Origin: Atrichornis clamosus
Taxonomy: Eukaryota > Chordata > Aves > Passeriformes > Menuridae
Length of the DNA: 64,000 bases
Reading direction: 5' to 3'
Assembly (NCBI GenBank): GCA_013400975.1
Contig: WBMZ01006350.1
Coordinates: 1-64,000, forward strand
Shown here: piece by piece, positions 1 to 10,847 of the stretch
How positions within the stretch are numbered: position 1 is the stretch's first letter
Layout: each line of letters opens with the position of its first letter
Position numbers and translations under genes: made by a program
Notes under the pieces: model-generated
The model's input: the letters and a program-made list of their open reading frames with translations, nothing else
Database searches by the model: none
What the model was told of the DNA's origin: nothing

Positions 1-1248
1 ATCCCCACAACACAGGACAACTGTTCACCCCAATTCAAGGGGGCACAGGGCCACTCCCACAGCCCCAAACACACCCAGGGGACTGTCACACACCTGGGCC
101 GCTGCTCCCGGCTTCTCACTCTGGTCCCAGGATCTAAGGATGAACAAAAATCTGAGATGAAACTCTGGATACCTCGAGCAGAGCCTGAATTTGGAGCTAC
201 CAGTTCCTTTTTTTTGATAAAGACGAGGGAGTTGTGTCCTGTTAGGGCAGAAATTACAGAACTGGGAAACATGGCAGGATTAGTTTAAGCCTCTTGCATT
301 CTCATCAGGAATCTTATTTATCCTTTTAAAAGGCTCTAGCAAAAGGGACAATTGAGTGCTGGGAGCTGCTGGCATGCCAGGAATGCCATCCTCCAATCTT
401 CTGGGCCTCTTGGCTTTACATGATCCACTTTACATATTTAGATTTTCAAACAAATCCCAGCTCCTTATCTGGTAGGACCTGAGGGCACCTGATCTGACTG
501 GTTACTGAAATCTCTTTTGCAGCAAACCTCCTGCAAAGCCACAGCCACATTTGCCATTATGTACTGATAGTTGTATTTGTTATTTTGGCTTATTGTCACA
601 CTTGACCACTAGCCAAGAGTTCATCCAATGGCCAGACCCACTGTCATTCCATGTTTTTGGGTTTTGCTTTTTCCCAACTCACAAATTCACTACAAATTCC
701 CATATTTTCTAGCAGAGCTTTTTTTTTTTTCTTGTTTTTTGGGAGGTGGGAGCTGGGTGCAAGGCTAGAGAATCCCAAAGGACACGAAAATAGGTCAAAG
801 AAAAGGATAGATGAAGGGATGTAATGGACATATTTTCCATATTTTCCAGCCTAAGGCCTGGCCTCCTCCCCAGAACCTTGGTCTATGCATTTGTTTCCCC
901 TGGGACCATCCCTGGTGGTCTCTGGCTCGTTTGGAGGTGGGTGCTGGAGCTGCAGAGAGCTTCAGTGAGTCCCTGCACACAGAACTGCCAGAGCCCCCCT
1001 GAGCAGCACATCTCTGTGACCCCCCCAGTGCCCGCGTGCAGCCCCAGCCTCTGAGCCCAGGTTTCCGTGCCCCCTTGGACTCTCACCAGGATCAGCTGCC
1101 CAGGGCCTTGTTCCGGGGAGGAGCAGCTGCTCAGTGCCCGCCCAGTGCCCCAAAGCCTCTCTGATCCCCTGGGGTGAAACCGATCCCAGGTGGATCTGCT
1201 GATACAGGTGGAAATCTCTCCCCAGAACCCTGGCACTGGGTTAAGGCT

Positions 1249-1383
1249 GCCCAGCTCCAGGAGAGCGCCCAGCTCCAGGAGCGCCCAGCTCCAGGAGAGT
1301 GCCCAGCTCCAGGAGAGTGCCCAGCTCCAGGAGGGTGCCCAGCTCCAGGAGAGCGCCCAGCTCCAGGAGAGCGCCCAGCTGAG
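1249..1383. repeat. 18-bp minisatellite, about 7.5 copies
   Basis: The unit GCCCAGCTCCAGGAGAGT starts at 1249, 1267, 1283, 1301, 1319, 1337, 1355 and (partial) 1373. One unit is 16 bp; the rest are 18 bp with one or two substitutions. Because 18 is a multiple of three, several frames stay open on both strands and give low-complexity peptides. These are not genes. Confidence 0.97.
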
Positions 1384-1621
1384 CTGAGGCTGCCTGAGGG
1401 GTGAACACCAACCCCGAGGTGCAGCCCCCCACACCCAGGGGCTCGGGCCCTTCCTGCTCCACACAAACCTCTCCCCAGAGGGAGAGGAGCAGGTCAAGGC
1501 ACCAGCAACTGAGTGTGGGATTCAGGATGCTCTGGGAAATGCTGTGGGGAGCTCTGGGTGCCCAAGGGATGTGGGATGTGGAGTTCTCCTGCTGTCAAGT
1601 TCATACAGCTGTGAACTGCCA

Positions 1622-1850
1622 CAGGGCAGGGATAGATGGGATATTGGGAAGGAATTGTTCCCTGGGATGGGGGTGAGGCCCTGGCACAGGGTGCCCAGAG
1701 AAGCTGTGGCTGCCCCATCCCTGGAAGTGTCCAAGGCCAGGTTGGAGAGGGCTTGGAGCAACCTGGGATAGTGGAAGGTGTCCCTGCCCATGGCAGGGGT
1801 GGGATGAGCTATAAGGTCCCTTCCAACCCAAACCACTCCATGATTTTATG
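1622..1850 (+). mobile_element. CR1 LINE 3' fragment
   Basis: The plus strand carries the standard CR1 3' end: a GGGATAGATGGGATATTGGG-like start, TGCCCAGAGAAGCTGTGG, TGGATAGTGGAAGGTGTCCC-like text, GGTCCCTTCCAACCCAAACC, and a degenerate TGATTTTATG terminal octamer. It is truncated at the 5' end as is usual for CR1 and lies just past the proposed ZNF618 transcript end. Confidence 0.93.
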
Positions 1851-1995
1851 AGATGCATCAGAGACTGCTGCTTGGATCCATCCGTTCCACGGATGTTTTC
1901 CCTCCTCACAACAGGACATCAGCACTGGGGGATGTCCCAGTCACATGCCTGAAACATAGAAAACCCCAGACAATTTGTTTTTTCCTAAAGGTTGT

Positions 1996-2001
1996 TTTAT
2001 T
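1996..2001 (-). terminator. Distal polyadenylation signal AATAAA
   Basis: The minus strand reads ACAATAAAACAACC here, followed within about 30-60 nt by the U/GU-rich stretch TTGTCTGGGGTTTTCTATG, as expected downstream of a cleavage site. Cleavage would fall near 1975-1985. This is the last good signal before the downstream CR1 copy, so it is the best candidate for the ZNF618 transcript end. Confidence 0.6.
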
Positions 2002-2327
2002 GTAAAACCATAAATACAACACTGACATGAAAATCCTCAAGCAACGGATGCTTTCTTACAGTTACAGTTTGTCTTCTGCCTTGGCATCAATTCTGAAAAG
2101 AATGTTGCAGAAACATGTCTCTAAGGTATTTCCAAATAACCGAGCTCTGGCCTGGAGTGCTCGGCCCCTTTGGAAGCTAAGTGGAACTATTCCTCCTCTC
2201 TTGTGGAATATTTCCATTCAGACAGCAACAGACTTGTAAAAACAGCAACATTTAAACACCTTGATTTTTTTTTTTCTTTAATAATCCTTTTCATTTGACG
2301 TCAGTCTAAGTTTCAAACAGCACTGAA

Positions 2328-2333
2328 TTTATT
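2328..2333 (-). terminator. Alternative polyadenylation signal AATAAA
   Basis: The hexamer AATAAA on the minus strand lies in the A/T-rich distal UTR block, about 330 nt before the most distal signal. It could give a slightly shorter transcript. Confidence 0.35.
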
Positions 2334-2339
2334 TAGCTG

Positions 2340-2398
2340 AAAAAAAAATCAAAAATCAAAACAAAACCAAAACAAAATCCTAAAAAGAAAAAAAAAAC
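2340..2398. repeat. A-rich low-complexity tract
   Basis: The segment consists of AAAATC, AAAAC and poly-A runs on the plus strand, U-rich in the ZNF618 transcript. It lies between the two alternative polyadenylation hexamers of the distal UTR. Confidence 0.8.
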
Positions 2399-2534
2399 CT
2401 CAGAACTTGAGTTGGCCTCAAGCGTTCGCATATCACAATGAAAATCAGCAACTCAACCCCGTGCAATATTGCTCTCTAGTGAGTCATTTGATCCACACCA
2501 ACAATACATGAGACTTCAAACAGGTTTTGTTTTG

Positions 2535-2540
2535 TTTATT
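2535..2540 (-). terminator. Alternative polyadenylation signal AATAAA
   Basis: The hexamer AATAAA on the minus strand lies about 540 nt before the most distal signal. It is followed on that strand by a run of AAAC/AAAAC repeats rather than an obvious GU-rich element, so it is weaker than the signal at 1996-2001. Confidence 0.3.
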
Positions 2541-2777
2541 AACACAGCAAGTGTGACATTAGATAACCTTTTAAATACAGTACATGGTTCAGCGCGGGGC
2601 CAGCTGCCCGCACCTTTCCCGTTATGAAGACAAAGCCAGCGGTGGCGGTTTATAAAAATATTGTGTTGCTACAAAAGTATAAATTAATGCTACCGGTATT
2701 AAGAAATATTAAACACATAAAACTTATAAGGATTAAGAAAAATATTCATTAATACCTGTAGAAAACTCTGGCCTAAA

Positions 2778-2822
2778 AAAGATATTTTTTGTATATTTTT
2801 TGTATATTTTTTTTGTATTTTT
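2778..2822. repeat. T-rich (TTTTTTGTATA) simple repeat
   Basis: Three successive T-runs are separated by GTATA or GTATT. On the transcribed minus strand this is an A-rich tract in the presumed 3' UTR. Confidence 0.8.
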
Positions 2823-5800
2823 TAAGATGACATGGTTGCACTCGCAGCGCGGGTGCTCTGTGGTATTGCCTAGAACATCTGCATCTACAGAAAGGAAGGA
2901 AATGCACACGAGTTACCGAGGGCAGGGAGGGCCAGGAGGGACAGGAGAACATTAAATTGTTTGCTTGATGAAAGAAGAATTCAGCTCCCAGGAGGAGGTT
3001 TGGGAAATGGAACGAGCGAGGAACAGCTGCTCTTTTCAGACTGGCTGCAAACAGGGACCTCCTGATGCTTGGGTGGCCACCATGACACTGTCTGGCTACG
3101 GCGTGGACCACAATCCTCACGGCCTGGGCAGAGTGTTCCCCCCGGGCTGACAGCCTGGACTGTCACCTGTCACCAACGTGCAGGTCATCCACTGCCAGCT
3201 TTCCTTTCAAATTAAAAAAAATCATAGTAAAGTACCACTAATTTCAAGGGACCATGGAAAACAGCTCCTAAGACTGTTGCTCCTTCCAGAACACGTCTCC
3301 TTCCTTGAGCGGAAAGGCCTTTCACAGACAGCAGGGGAAAAAGTAATTCCTCCTCCTCCCACCCCCAGCCCACAGGAAAAACAATCCCAGCCTATCCACA
3401 GACACTGCAGAGACACCATGAGAACCCCCAGGAGGTGAGAACAAGGATTCAAGGCTGACGAGGCTGGAAGTGTCTTTTTAAGGAACTTTGGTTGTTACAA
3501 GGAAGGGTTGGACATGTCTGTGCTCATCAACTCCACCCTAAAATATTCCCATCATTAAGGCTGAGCTGCTCACCCGGGTCCCACTGTGAGTGATGCTACA
3601 AAAAATCCTGCCAGTCTTCATTCCTTGTTTCAGGAGCTAAAAATTCCACCTCAGCTGCCTGTGGATGAGGAAACCCCTCAGGGTCTATGGATGCACCATT
3701 GTCTATGTGAGCAAAACTCTTCCTTCGAGTTATAAACAAAGGACTCTAACAGGAATAAAACCTCAACTAACCAGCCAAACTAAACCCGAAATTAAACAGA
3801 AACCCCGCAAACATTCAACAGATAAAATTAAATTTCAGGGCAACCCACTGTCATTGGTTCACCATTTCTGGCCTAGCGTAAGCACTGTCCCCCAGGCCTG
3901 TTCCACACAGAGCTGTGCTGGGCTTCTGACACTTCCAGAAGCCCCAGGAAGGTGATGGAGCCGTGGCAGAGGGATACAGGAAAAGGGAGTTCTTATTGCT
4001 ACAGAGTGACAGCTGCAAACCTGGCACAGGACAGAGCCCCAGCCAATGGTTCTGGGCATTCCCAAGGGATCCACGGATTCAAGACCATGGTGTAGCACAG
4101 AAAAAGCCCAGCAGAAGCAGCAAAACATTGAACACTGTCCCCCACCCCTTTTCTCCACCTCAGCAGTGCAAGGGCTGACAGGACATCTGCTCCTTAACTG
4201 GTGTTCTCCCCTCTGCCACCTCCCTCCTTGGTGGAACCTGGCTGATAGATGTACTGGAGTGCTGGGAGGAGTGGGAGGATGGGGAGGAAAGGGCTCTGTG
4301 ACCCCTCCTGGACCTTCCAGGCAGGACCAGCATTTCCCACCCCTACACCCAGCTCCTTTTCTCTTGGCAAGGTCCAGCCTCATGTCTCATGCAGTGAGCT
4401 CCACTCTTCAGCCTTGTCTTCAATGTCAGGGCTCAAAACACACTCCCCTCATAGACTTCTCCCAGAGGAACAGATTTCTCCTCCCTGAAGAGGTTTCCCA
4501 CAACCTGCCTTTAGTGTTTTTTATTTTCATCCCACTCCTCATTATTACTCCATAGGGAACAACTTGTCCCTTCCCGTGTGAATGCTCACAGGAGCTCCTG
4601 TCTCACCCTCAGCCAGAGAGGTGCAATCAGAGATCCAAGCCTTTCCTAGCCCAAAGCAGCACCCCCAGCCTTGGAATACCTTCCTGGCTGCTCTTTTAAA
4701 GTCTTTTGATTCCTTAAGAACTTGGTGCTGCCTAGAAATGGCCAGGGCACGGTGGGAGCAGCAGGAGGTCCCAGTCCCCCGGCCTGTGCTCACCACATCC
4801 AGAGAGGGACTGGCCCCTCAGAATGGGCTGAGGCTGAGCAGCCTCAGCCACCAACACAAACGTTTGTGGTCAGTCCTTCCCATGCTAAACCTGCTGGGCT
4901 TTTGCAGTTGGAGAAAAACCATCCCCCCCACCTGAGCCATCTCACTGAACTCTGTGAACTCCAACAACAACATTTGGAGCTCAATCCACTTCCAGAAGTG
5001 TCTCCCCTCCATTTTCAGTCAGTCCCAAGCTTTGAGAGCATCTGCTGCAAATTAATTTGCAGAATTCACATAAGGGCCAGGACTCCCTGAGCTGCTGCTG
5101 GACGTTTTCTCTGCCCAGCAAGCGCAGATAAACCAGTGCAGGTGTTTGTGTGGAGGCTTAAACCAGTTCAGCTCAAAGTTAAACTGGCCTAACCAGCAGT
5201 GAACAGACAACTTAGACAAAACCTGAGCCCACAGGCTGCTTTCACAGAAAATTTTCCAGATTGCACCAGTTCAAATCCACCCAAAGCAGCTTCCTCAGCA
5301 CAGACAGAGAGCTTGGACAGAAAGGAAAGTTCGCCTCCATCTCAACTTGAGCCAGCTGCAAGACACCAAGGCCATCCTGCAAGCCAGAACACAACCGCTG
5401 CCTACTGCCAGAGACATGGGGAGGAGACAGACACAGCAGACAAATCCTTCCTGACCTTCTGGCTGCTGCACCCACACAGAAACAACCTCCTGAAGAGCTC
5501 TGCCTCCATATCCCACTCTCAGTTTTCCCGTAACAAGGATCTTCAGTCACTCGTAGAGTTCATCTGCTGGTGCGTGTTCCTCACCTGAAGGTCAGAACCT
5601 CCCAAAGCACACTCTGAAGTCACAAAGAGAGTCAGCAGCAGAACAAGTGAATGCCTGGGGGCCACGCACCATTTCTGCATCCCAACACATTTCACAAGGG
5701 AGATTAAAGAAAACCAACAAGCAGAAGGCAAATTCCCAACATGACCTACCAGAGGATGATCCCAGTTCTGAGGACTTCTCCTTGCAGCTCAAAGGGAGCA

Positions 5801-8800
5801 GAACCTCATGGCAGCTCTGGCCAAACTCAGGGTCCCTCCTGTGCAGTTTCCCACCCCAGGAGCAGCAGTGCTCCCTACACCACCCATGCTGCTCCACACC
5901 TCCAAGGCACCACAGAGCAGGAACTGAGCACTCTGGGTTGCAGCAACCTGGCAAATAAGAGCTTTCAAAATTCAGACCTTGGTGAAGTATTTTTGCTCCC
6001 TAGAATGAGAATTCAAGCCTTGAAGAAAGAAGGAGGAACAGGAGCAAAAGCCTGGGGTTTAGGGTAAATATGTGTGCTACAGACGTGCTTCTCTGCTTTT
6101 ACTGCAGCCTAAGTGAACCAGACAGGAGAGCCTGGAGCAGACACAGCATGAGCAGCTCCTCTTGAGCTGAACACCCTGTAAGTACGTTCAAGAGTCAGGA
6201 GAAGCTGCACCTTCTTCCACTGAGTCTCTGGAGTAGGGGCTGCCCAAGCAGCTCCTCACCCACTTCTAAGAATTTCCAAGAATGCTCCACTTTAGGCCTT
6301 TAAGTTTTATCTTGCTTTTCCAGCTGTTGAGTTTTTAAGTCTTTGGGAGAATCTCATCTACCCCACATCACTGCATGTTTGCTTCACATCCATCATTAGT
6401 GCAACTACAACCGAAGTTGCCTTGGAGGGGCAGTTTTTGGGATGGAGGAGAGGGCCAGTCCATCCCTCTCTTTGGTCAGCACCACAAGAAAACCCCAGGT
6501 CTGGTGCCAAACCCACAGTGTGAGAAGGGAAAGGGGAGGTGGGCTGGGAGGTAGGGGTGGCTGTGGCCTTTCTGCCTGCATGCCCTGACTGCACCATGTC
6601 CTGCTCACTGCTGGGCACAAATTCCTGCATTTTCCCCATCTCAATTCCAGGGTTTTACAGCTGTGCTAACTCTGGCTTGCCCACTTCCCACCCTCAATGG
6701 CTAGCACACAGACAACGCAAGGAGCAGGAGCTGGCAAATCCCACAGAAATCATCTGTGTGTCCCTTGGCAAAGCAGTGCTGGGGGTTGGAGCTGCCTTTC
6801 CAATGGAATGCAAGGGCTTTGCATGTTCCCCCTGAGCATCAAAGAGCTCTCAGGGTCTCAGATGGACCACTCCAAAAGGTGTCACGTGGCATTAGGAGAA
6901 GGAACTGCCAGTGCTGGTCCCTGTGCCATCAGCTGAGCTGTGTGGTACACTCTGTGCCCAAAGCTCGTCCTGCTTTGGAGGCATCCTCCAGCCAAGATTT
7001 CCTGCTCTCGGGTACCAGTGGGCCCAGCACACATCTCACTTAGGGCTTCTGTTTGAGACTAATTTTTGTCTGTCACAGGGTTCTCCTGCCCTGTAAACAG
7101 CTGTGTTACCACGGGCAGGCAGGATTTGTACAGGAGAAAACAAAACCAGCAAGAAGAAAAGCTGGCCCTACAGCCAACACCTCCTTCAGCCACTGCCAGG
7201 GAGACCAGGGGCCCAAGAGCCTCTGCCTTGGCAGCCTCTCTTTGTGTGGCACGCTGTGTGCTTGAGGCAAAAACTGAACATTTAGGGGACAAGTTTTGGC
7301 CTGATGCCAGTAACAGTGCTGAGAGGTCAACCCAAACATCAGGCTCGAGGCAATGGAAGGCTGAAGGGGCTGGAAAGGGCAGGAGAGCTGGGTGCCAAGG
7401 CCTGTCCTTAGTGAGCCTGGCGTGGGGAAGGGTCCAGCATGCAAACTGTGCCCCTGAGTCCCATGGCAGTGCAGGTGTCAGGGAGTGCCCGTGAGGTTCA
7501 AGGCATCTGCACACAAAGCCTGAGAGATTGGGTTTGCTATTTCTCATGTCTTGGAACTTGCAACTTCTCTTACAGCAGAGATGGGCAGGTGGGATCCTGC
7601 TTTAACACCTGGTCAACAGCAGCACTTCAAAGAGGGCCCCCAGTGCCTTGTCAGCCAGCAGCAACCCCCCCGTGCTGCTGGAGGGCTCCAGCTGCTCTGA
7701 GCTGGGCCAGTCCTTCCTCCCGGCCCTCCCACCCTCCCTGCCACCAGGGCCGCAGCTCCAGAGCTCCTGGAAGCTGGAGAGACTGCCGAAAAGATAAGAA
7801 TTGGCTTCAATGTTCCTCCAGGATTCAAGTTCCAGTGGTGAAAGACGAAAACAGTTTGGCACCAGAGGGTGGGAATTGTCCAGGAGGCACCAAAGCTGAC
7901 GGAGAGCCCGTCCAGCAGCCCGGGAGCTGTGCCTGCAGGAGCTCTGGCCTTGGGGGACAGCAGAGAGGGATGGGTTGGGGTTATGGTGATCCCTAATTGC
8001 ATTTGGGGTGAGCCAGTGAACGTTTCAGGGCCCGTGGCCTTCCTGGCCAGAACGAGTCAGCAACAGAACAAGTAGTGTAATGCACTGTAGGTATCAAAAA
8101 GACATTCGTGCCACTAGAGGAAACCATTCCAAATAAAAATGGGAAGATATTCTTTGCACTCAATCAGGAGCACTTACATTCAGAAGGATCTTTGAGCCCA
8201 TGCACTTCTCTAAGCTTCCTTCAAACCCCAGTTTGACAAAACTGGTGAGCTTTGTTCCCCTGAAAAATCATACACCTTGGTTTGTCCTTGGCCTTGGGAA
8301 GGGTGGTTCGTGTGTAGCTGAGACACTTTTTAACAAAAAAGTTTAGGTACAAGGGTTCTCTGGCAGACCTGGCAAGCTCACTGGTGGCCCACAGCCACCT
8401 GTGCTGTCACCATTTGCTTTTCCTGGTTTCTAGGCTTTTCCATATAAACAACTGCTGTGGTTCCCATGAGAATATTATTTAATTGCTAATGGGCTACTCT
8501 AGAACAAGTTTGAGAACACCTGATGCACAAAATTCACAGAAAAGCTAATTAACACCGGGAGTTCAGAAAAGAAGTTCTGCTGTAAAAAAACATAAAGCCA
8601 AGAAACGTAACAACTACTAACATTTTCTGCCATGAACCATTTCTCTCAGTTTGAAATCAAACTTAAAATCACTCGCTACCATGTTAAACTCAAAACTGGG
8701 AGTAGAGACAGAGGAGTAACTTTTGGTTTTTGGAAAAAACGGATATGGAAAGGTTAAAAATAAAATTAAAAATCAGAAACCTTAAAGCCTCCCTTCCTGA

Positions 8801-9183
8801 TTGCTAAAGATCCCGGTGTTGGGAGAACACAGCTGCCCTGATACGTGCACCGTGCCAAGAAGGCTGCAGCCAAGTGCCCTCAAGGTGTACAGTGATTCAA
8901 AGGAGCAAAGTCCAGTGCAGAACTGGTCTGGTCAATGGAGTCTGATTATCCATGGCAAGATGGCCCAGGGGACAAGAGGAAAGGTGGGGTGGAGGAGAAA
9001 CAAAAGAAACTTCAAGTCACTTTAGATCTCAGCTGCCTGAAGACTTTAGAACATCAGCCTCCCATTCGTCTGCCCACTTGAAAACATTAGAAAGTCTGTC
9101 AAGTCCACACACTATCTATGGAAAGGAGCACGTTCCTGGCAGAGGTGTCTCTCTCCCATGCTCAGCTTTCCTTTCAAACTTAA

Positions 9184-9221
9184 TTTTATATATATTTATA
9201 TTTTTATATATATATAAAAAA
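9184..9221. repeat. TA-rich simple repeat in 3' UTR
   Basis: The segment is an imperfect run of TATATA and TTTATA units ending in TATATATAAAAAA. It is a likely variable-length locus about 110 nt past the ZNF618 stop codon. Confidence 0.85.
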
Positions 9222-9333
9222 GCACTTGGTTTCCAGGGGCATTCATAATGAGGTCCACAGTGTTTAGAACTTAAAATTCTTTTTCTTTGTTTGGAACAGT
9301 GTTTTAAAGTTTTGTTTTAATTAAAAGACAGTC

Positions 9334-10847
9334 TTAAAGCATGTTGGACTTCAAAAACATGAGTTTGTTCATGTCTTCTGGACTGAGTAGCCGCCTCCTT
9401 TTGATCAAGAGTGCCTGCTCACACATATTTACACATTCGCTCCTGGCACCCACAGCAGGCACTGCTAAGAGCCAAAAGGCCAGCTTGGCTAGTTTTGTAT
9501 GCTTTTGGGTAACACACGACCAGTACTGAAACAGGTCAGGGGTGGCCTGGAAGAGAGGTTCTTGCAAATAATCATAGACTTCATTTTTCCCGAACCAATC
9601 TTCTTCCTGAGCTGCTGTGGCCTCCCCTGCTGCACGAGGCTTCTTGGTTGAAGGTTCAAATTCTGTTTCTTCTGCCCAGGACTCTTTCACCTCATTGATC
9701 AACTCACAGACCTTGCCAATGATCTCTTCGTGCTGGTAGGGCGGGACAGGCCGCAGCTTCTGCTGAGGGTCCAAGATCATGGCTACCTTGTGTGCCGAGT
9801 GAACTTTGAAGTTCTCCTTCAGCGCCTCCAAGAAGAGGTGACACAGCTTGCTGACCACGCCAGCATCGTTGGCTTTGGAAGTGAACAGTTTCTCCAGTTT
9901 GACGTAGGTGGGCAGCACCAGCTGCAGCGTGGGCCGGCTCTCATTGCTCAGCTCGATCACGGCCTGTTTCACTGGAGCCAGGATGGCTGCCAGGTTGCTG
10001 AGCAGGTGTTTGTTCAGGTTTTGGATGAGGTTCATCTTCTTGGCCCTGCTGTAGAACTCGCAGATCTGCTCGTAGCGCTCGTGGACGAGCAGCAGGGAGT
10101 CGGTGACCGAGTTCCAGCAGGGCGGGGGAGAGGTCTCTTCCAGGGAGCCAAAGGTCTCCTTCGAGAGGCCTGTGGATCCCGCCAGGTCTTCACAGACATT
10201 CAGGAGCTCGATCACCTCGTGCATGTTGCGAGCCTGTAGTGTTCTCTTGTTGAGCACGCTCTGCACCACCGAGTTCAAGGCACAGGCCGAGCAGCGCAGG
10301 CACATGCCCGCCTTGGAGAACGCAGAGGAGTTGACCTTGCAGTCTGTCACGTACACCGTCCTGATCTCCGACATCACAAACTCCGACAGCACGTTCTGCA
10401 CCCAGTGGTGGATAAAATCACCATTGTCTCGAATATCTACGCCCTTAATGCCCAGGACGTAGCTCTTGATGTGGTTGCCTTCCACCTGGTAAGCGGTGAG
10501 GATGTAGCAGGAGTCGGGGCCCACGCTCTGCGAGTGGCAGGTGACCCCGATGCCGAGGCAGGCGTTGCTGCCCAGGGCGCAGGTGACTTTCACCTTCACC
10601 TGGTTGTACATCCGAGGCAGGTGCTTCAGGGCCAGCGTGTTGAAGTTGCCCAGGATCTCGGTGACGGAGAAGGCCCCGTAGCGAGCCCCGCTGTCCACCA
10701 GGGTCTGAGCCAGCTTGATGAACTCCTTGCCGCTCACCACGCTGAGCGCGCCGAGGTCGGTGCACATCACCCTCAGCAGCCTCTCGGCGATGTTCTGCCG
10801 CTCCTTCTCCGGGATCACGCTGTTCCCCACAGAGCCGCTCGCGGACG
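9334..10847 (-). CDS. ZNF618: ZNF618 terminal coding exon: domesticated hAT transposase domain
   Basis: This single 1514-nt exon encodes about 503 residues and the stop. The acceptor is TTTCCCTGCAG. Counting from the valine codon at 10830-10828, hAT-family landmarks appear in order: VTD (161-163), where hAT elements carry their first RNase H-fold aspartate; RCSACALN (179-186), where typical hATs have C-x-A-H-x-L-N; CWNS (238-241), like the family's R-W-N-S; LDP (353-355); and the C-terminal dimerisation region (about 416-497) with QYW, AKLAFWLLAVPA, RSEC and RRRLLSPEDMNKL. Basic patches KKPR and KRRR may act as nuclear signals. The family's conserved His is Cys here, so it is a structural relic used for binding or dimerisation rather than transposition (inference). 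No frameshift or stop interrupts it, and it closely tracks the human protein. Confidence 0.97.

Larger units (their letters stand above)
1..1975. other. Flank downstream of ZNF618
   Basis: No coding exon is recognisable. In mammals the next gene is AMBP in convergent orientation, but I see no Kunitz-type Cys pattern here. The segment holds an 18-bp minisatellite (1249-1383), a CR1 fragment (1622-1850) and otherwise unremarkable unique sequence. Long overlapping frames at about 880-1500 are translations of the minisatellite. Confidence 0.6.
1976..9333 (-). other. ZNF618: Probable ZNF618 3' UTR
   Basis: From the stop codon leftward there are 7.3 kb with no splice-site-bounded coding exon, no recognisable CR1 copy and increasing AT content. 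The segment 2020-2830 is A/T-rich and ends in clustered AATAAA signals on the minus strand, which is typical of the distal end of a long 3' UTR. A (TA)-rich tract lies at 9184-9221 and a T-rich GTATA tract at 2778-2822. Whether transcripts run to the distal signals or stop earlier cannot be seen; ATTAAA variants exist at 9321-9316 and 8483-8478. The extent is inference from absence of other features. Confidence 0.6.

Noticed and set aside
1..1248. Possible convergent neighbour gene (AMBP in mammals)
   Set aside because: I looked for Kunitz-type cysteine spacing and a terminal exon on the plus strand and found none; the neighbour, if present, lies further left.
883..1497. 204-residue frame on the minus strand plus overlapping frames on both strands
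   Set aside because: The core is a translation of the 18-bp minisatellite, giving low-complexity SWSWAL/PGAG repeats; there is no splice context or known domain.
2296..2303. Palindromic TGACGTCA (CRE consensus)
   Set aside because: It lies in the presumed distal 3' UTR without other promoter features, so a regulatory call is not supported.
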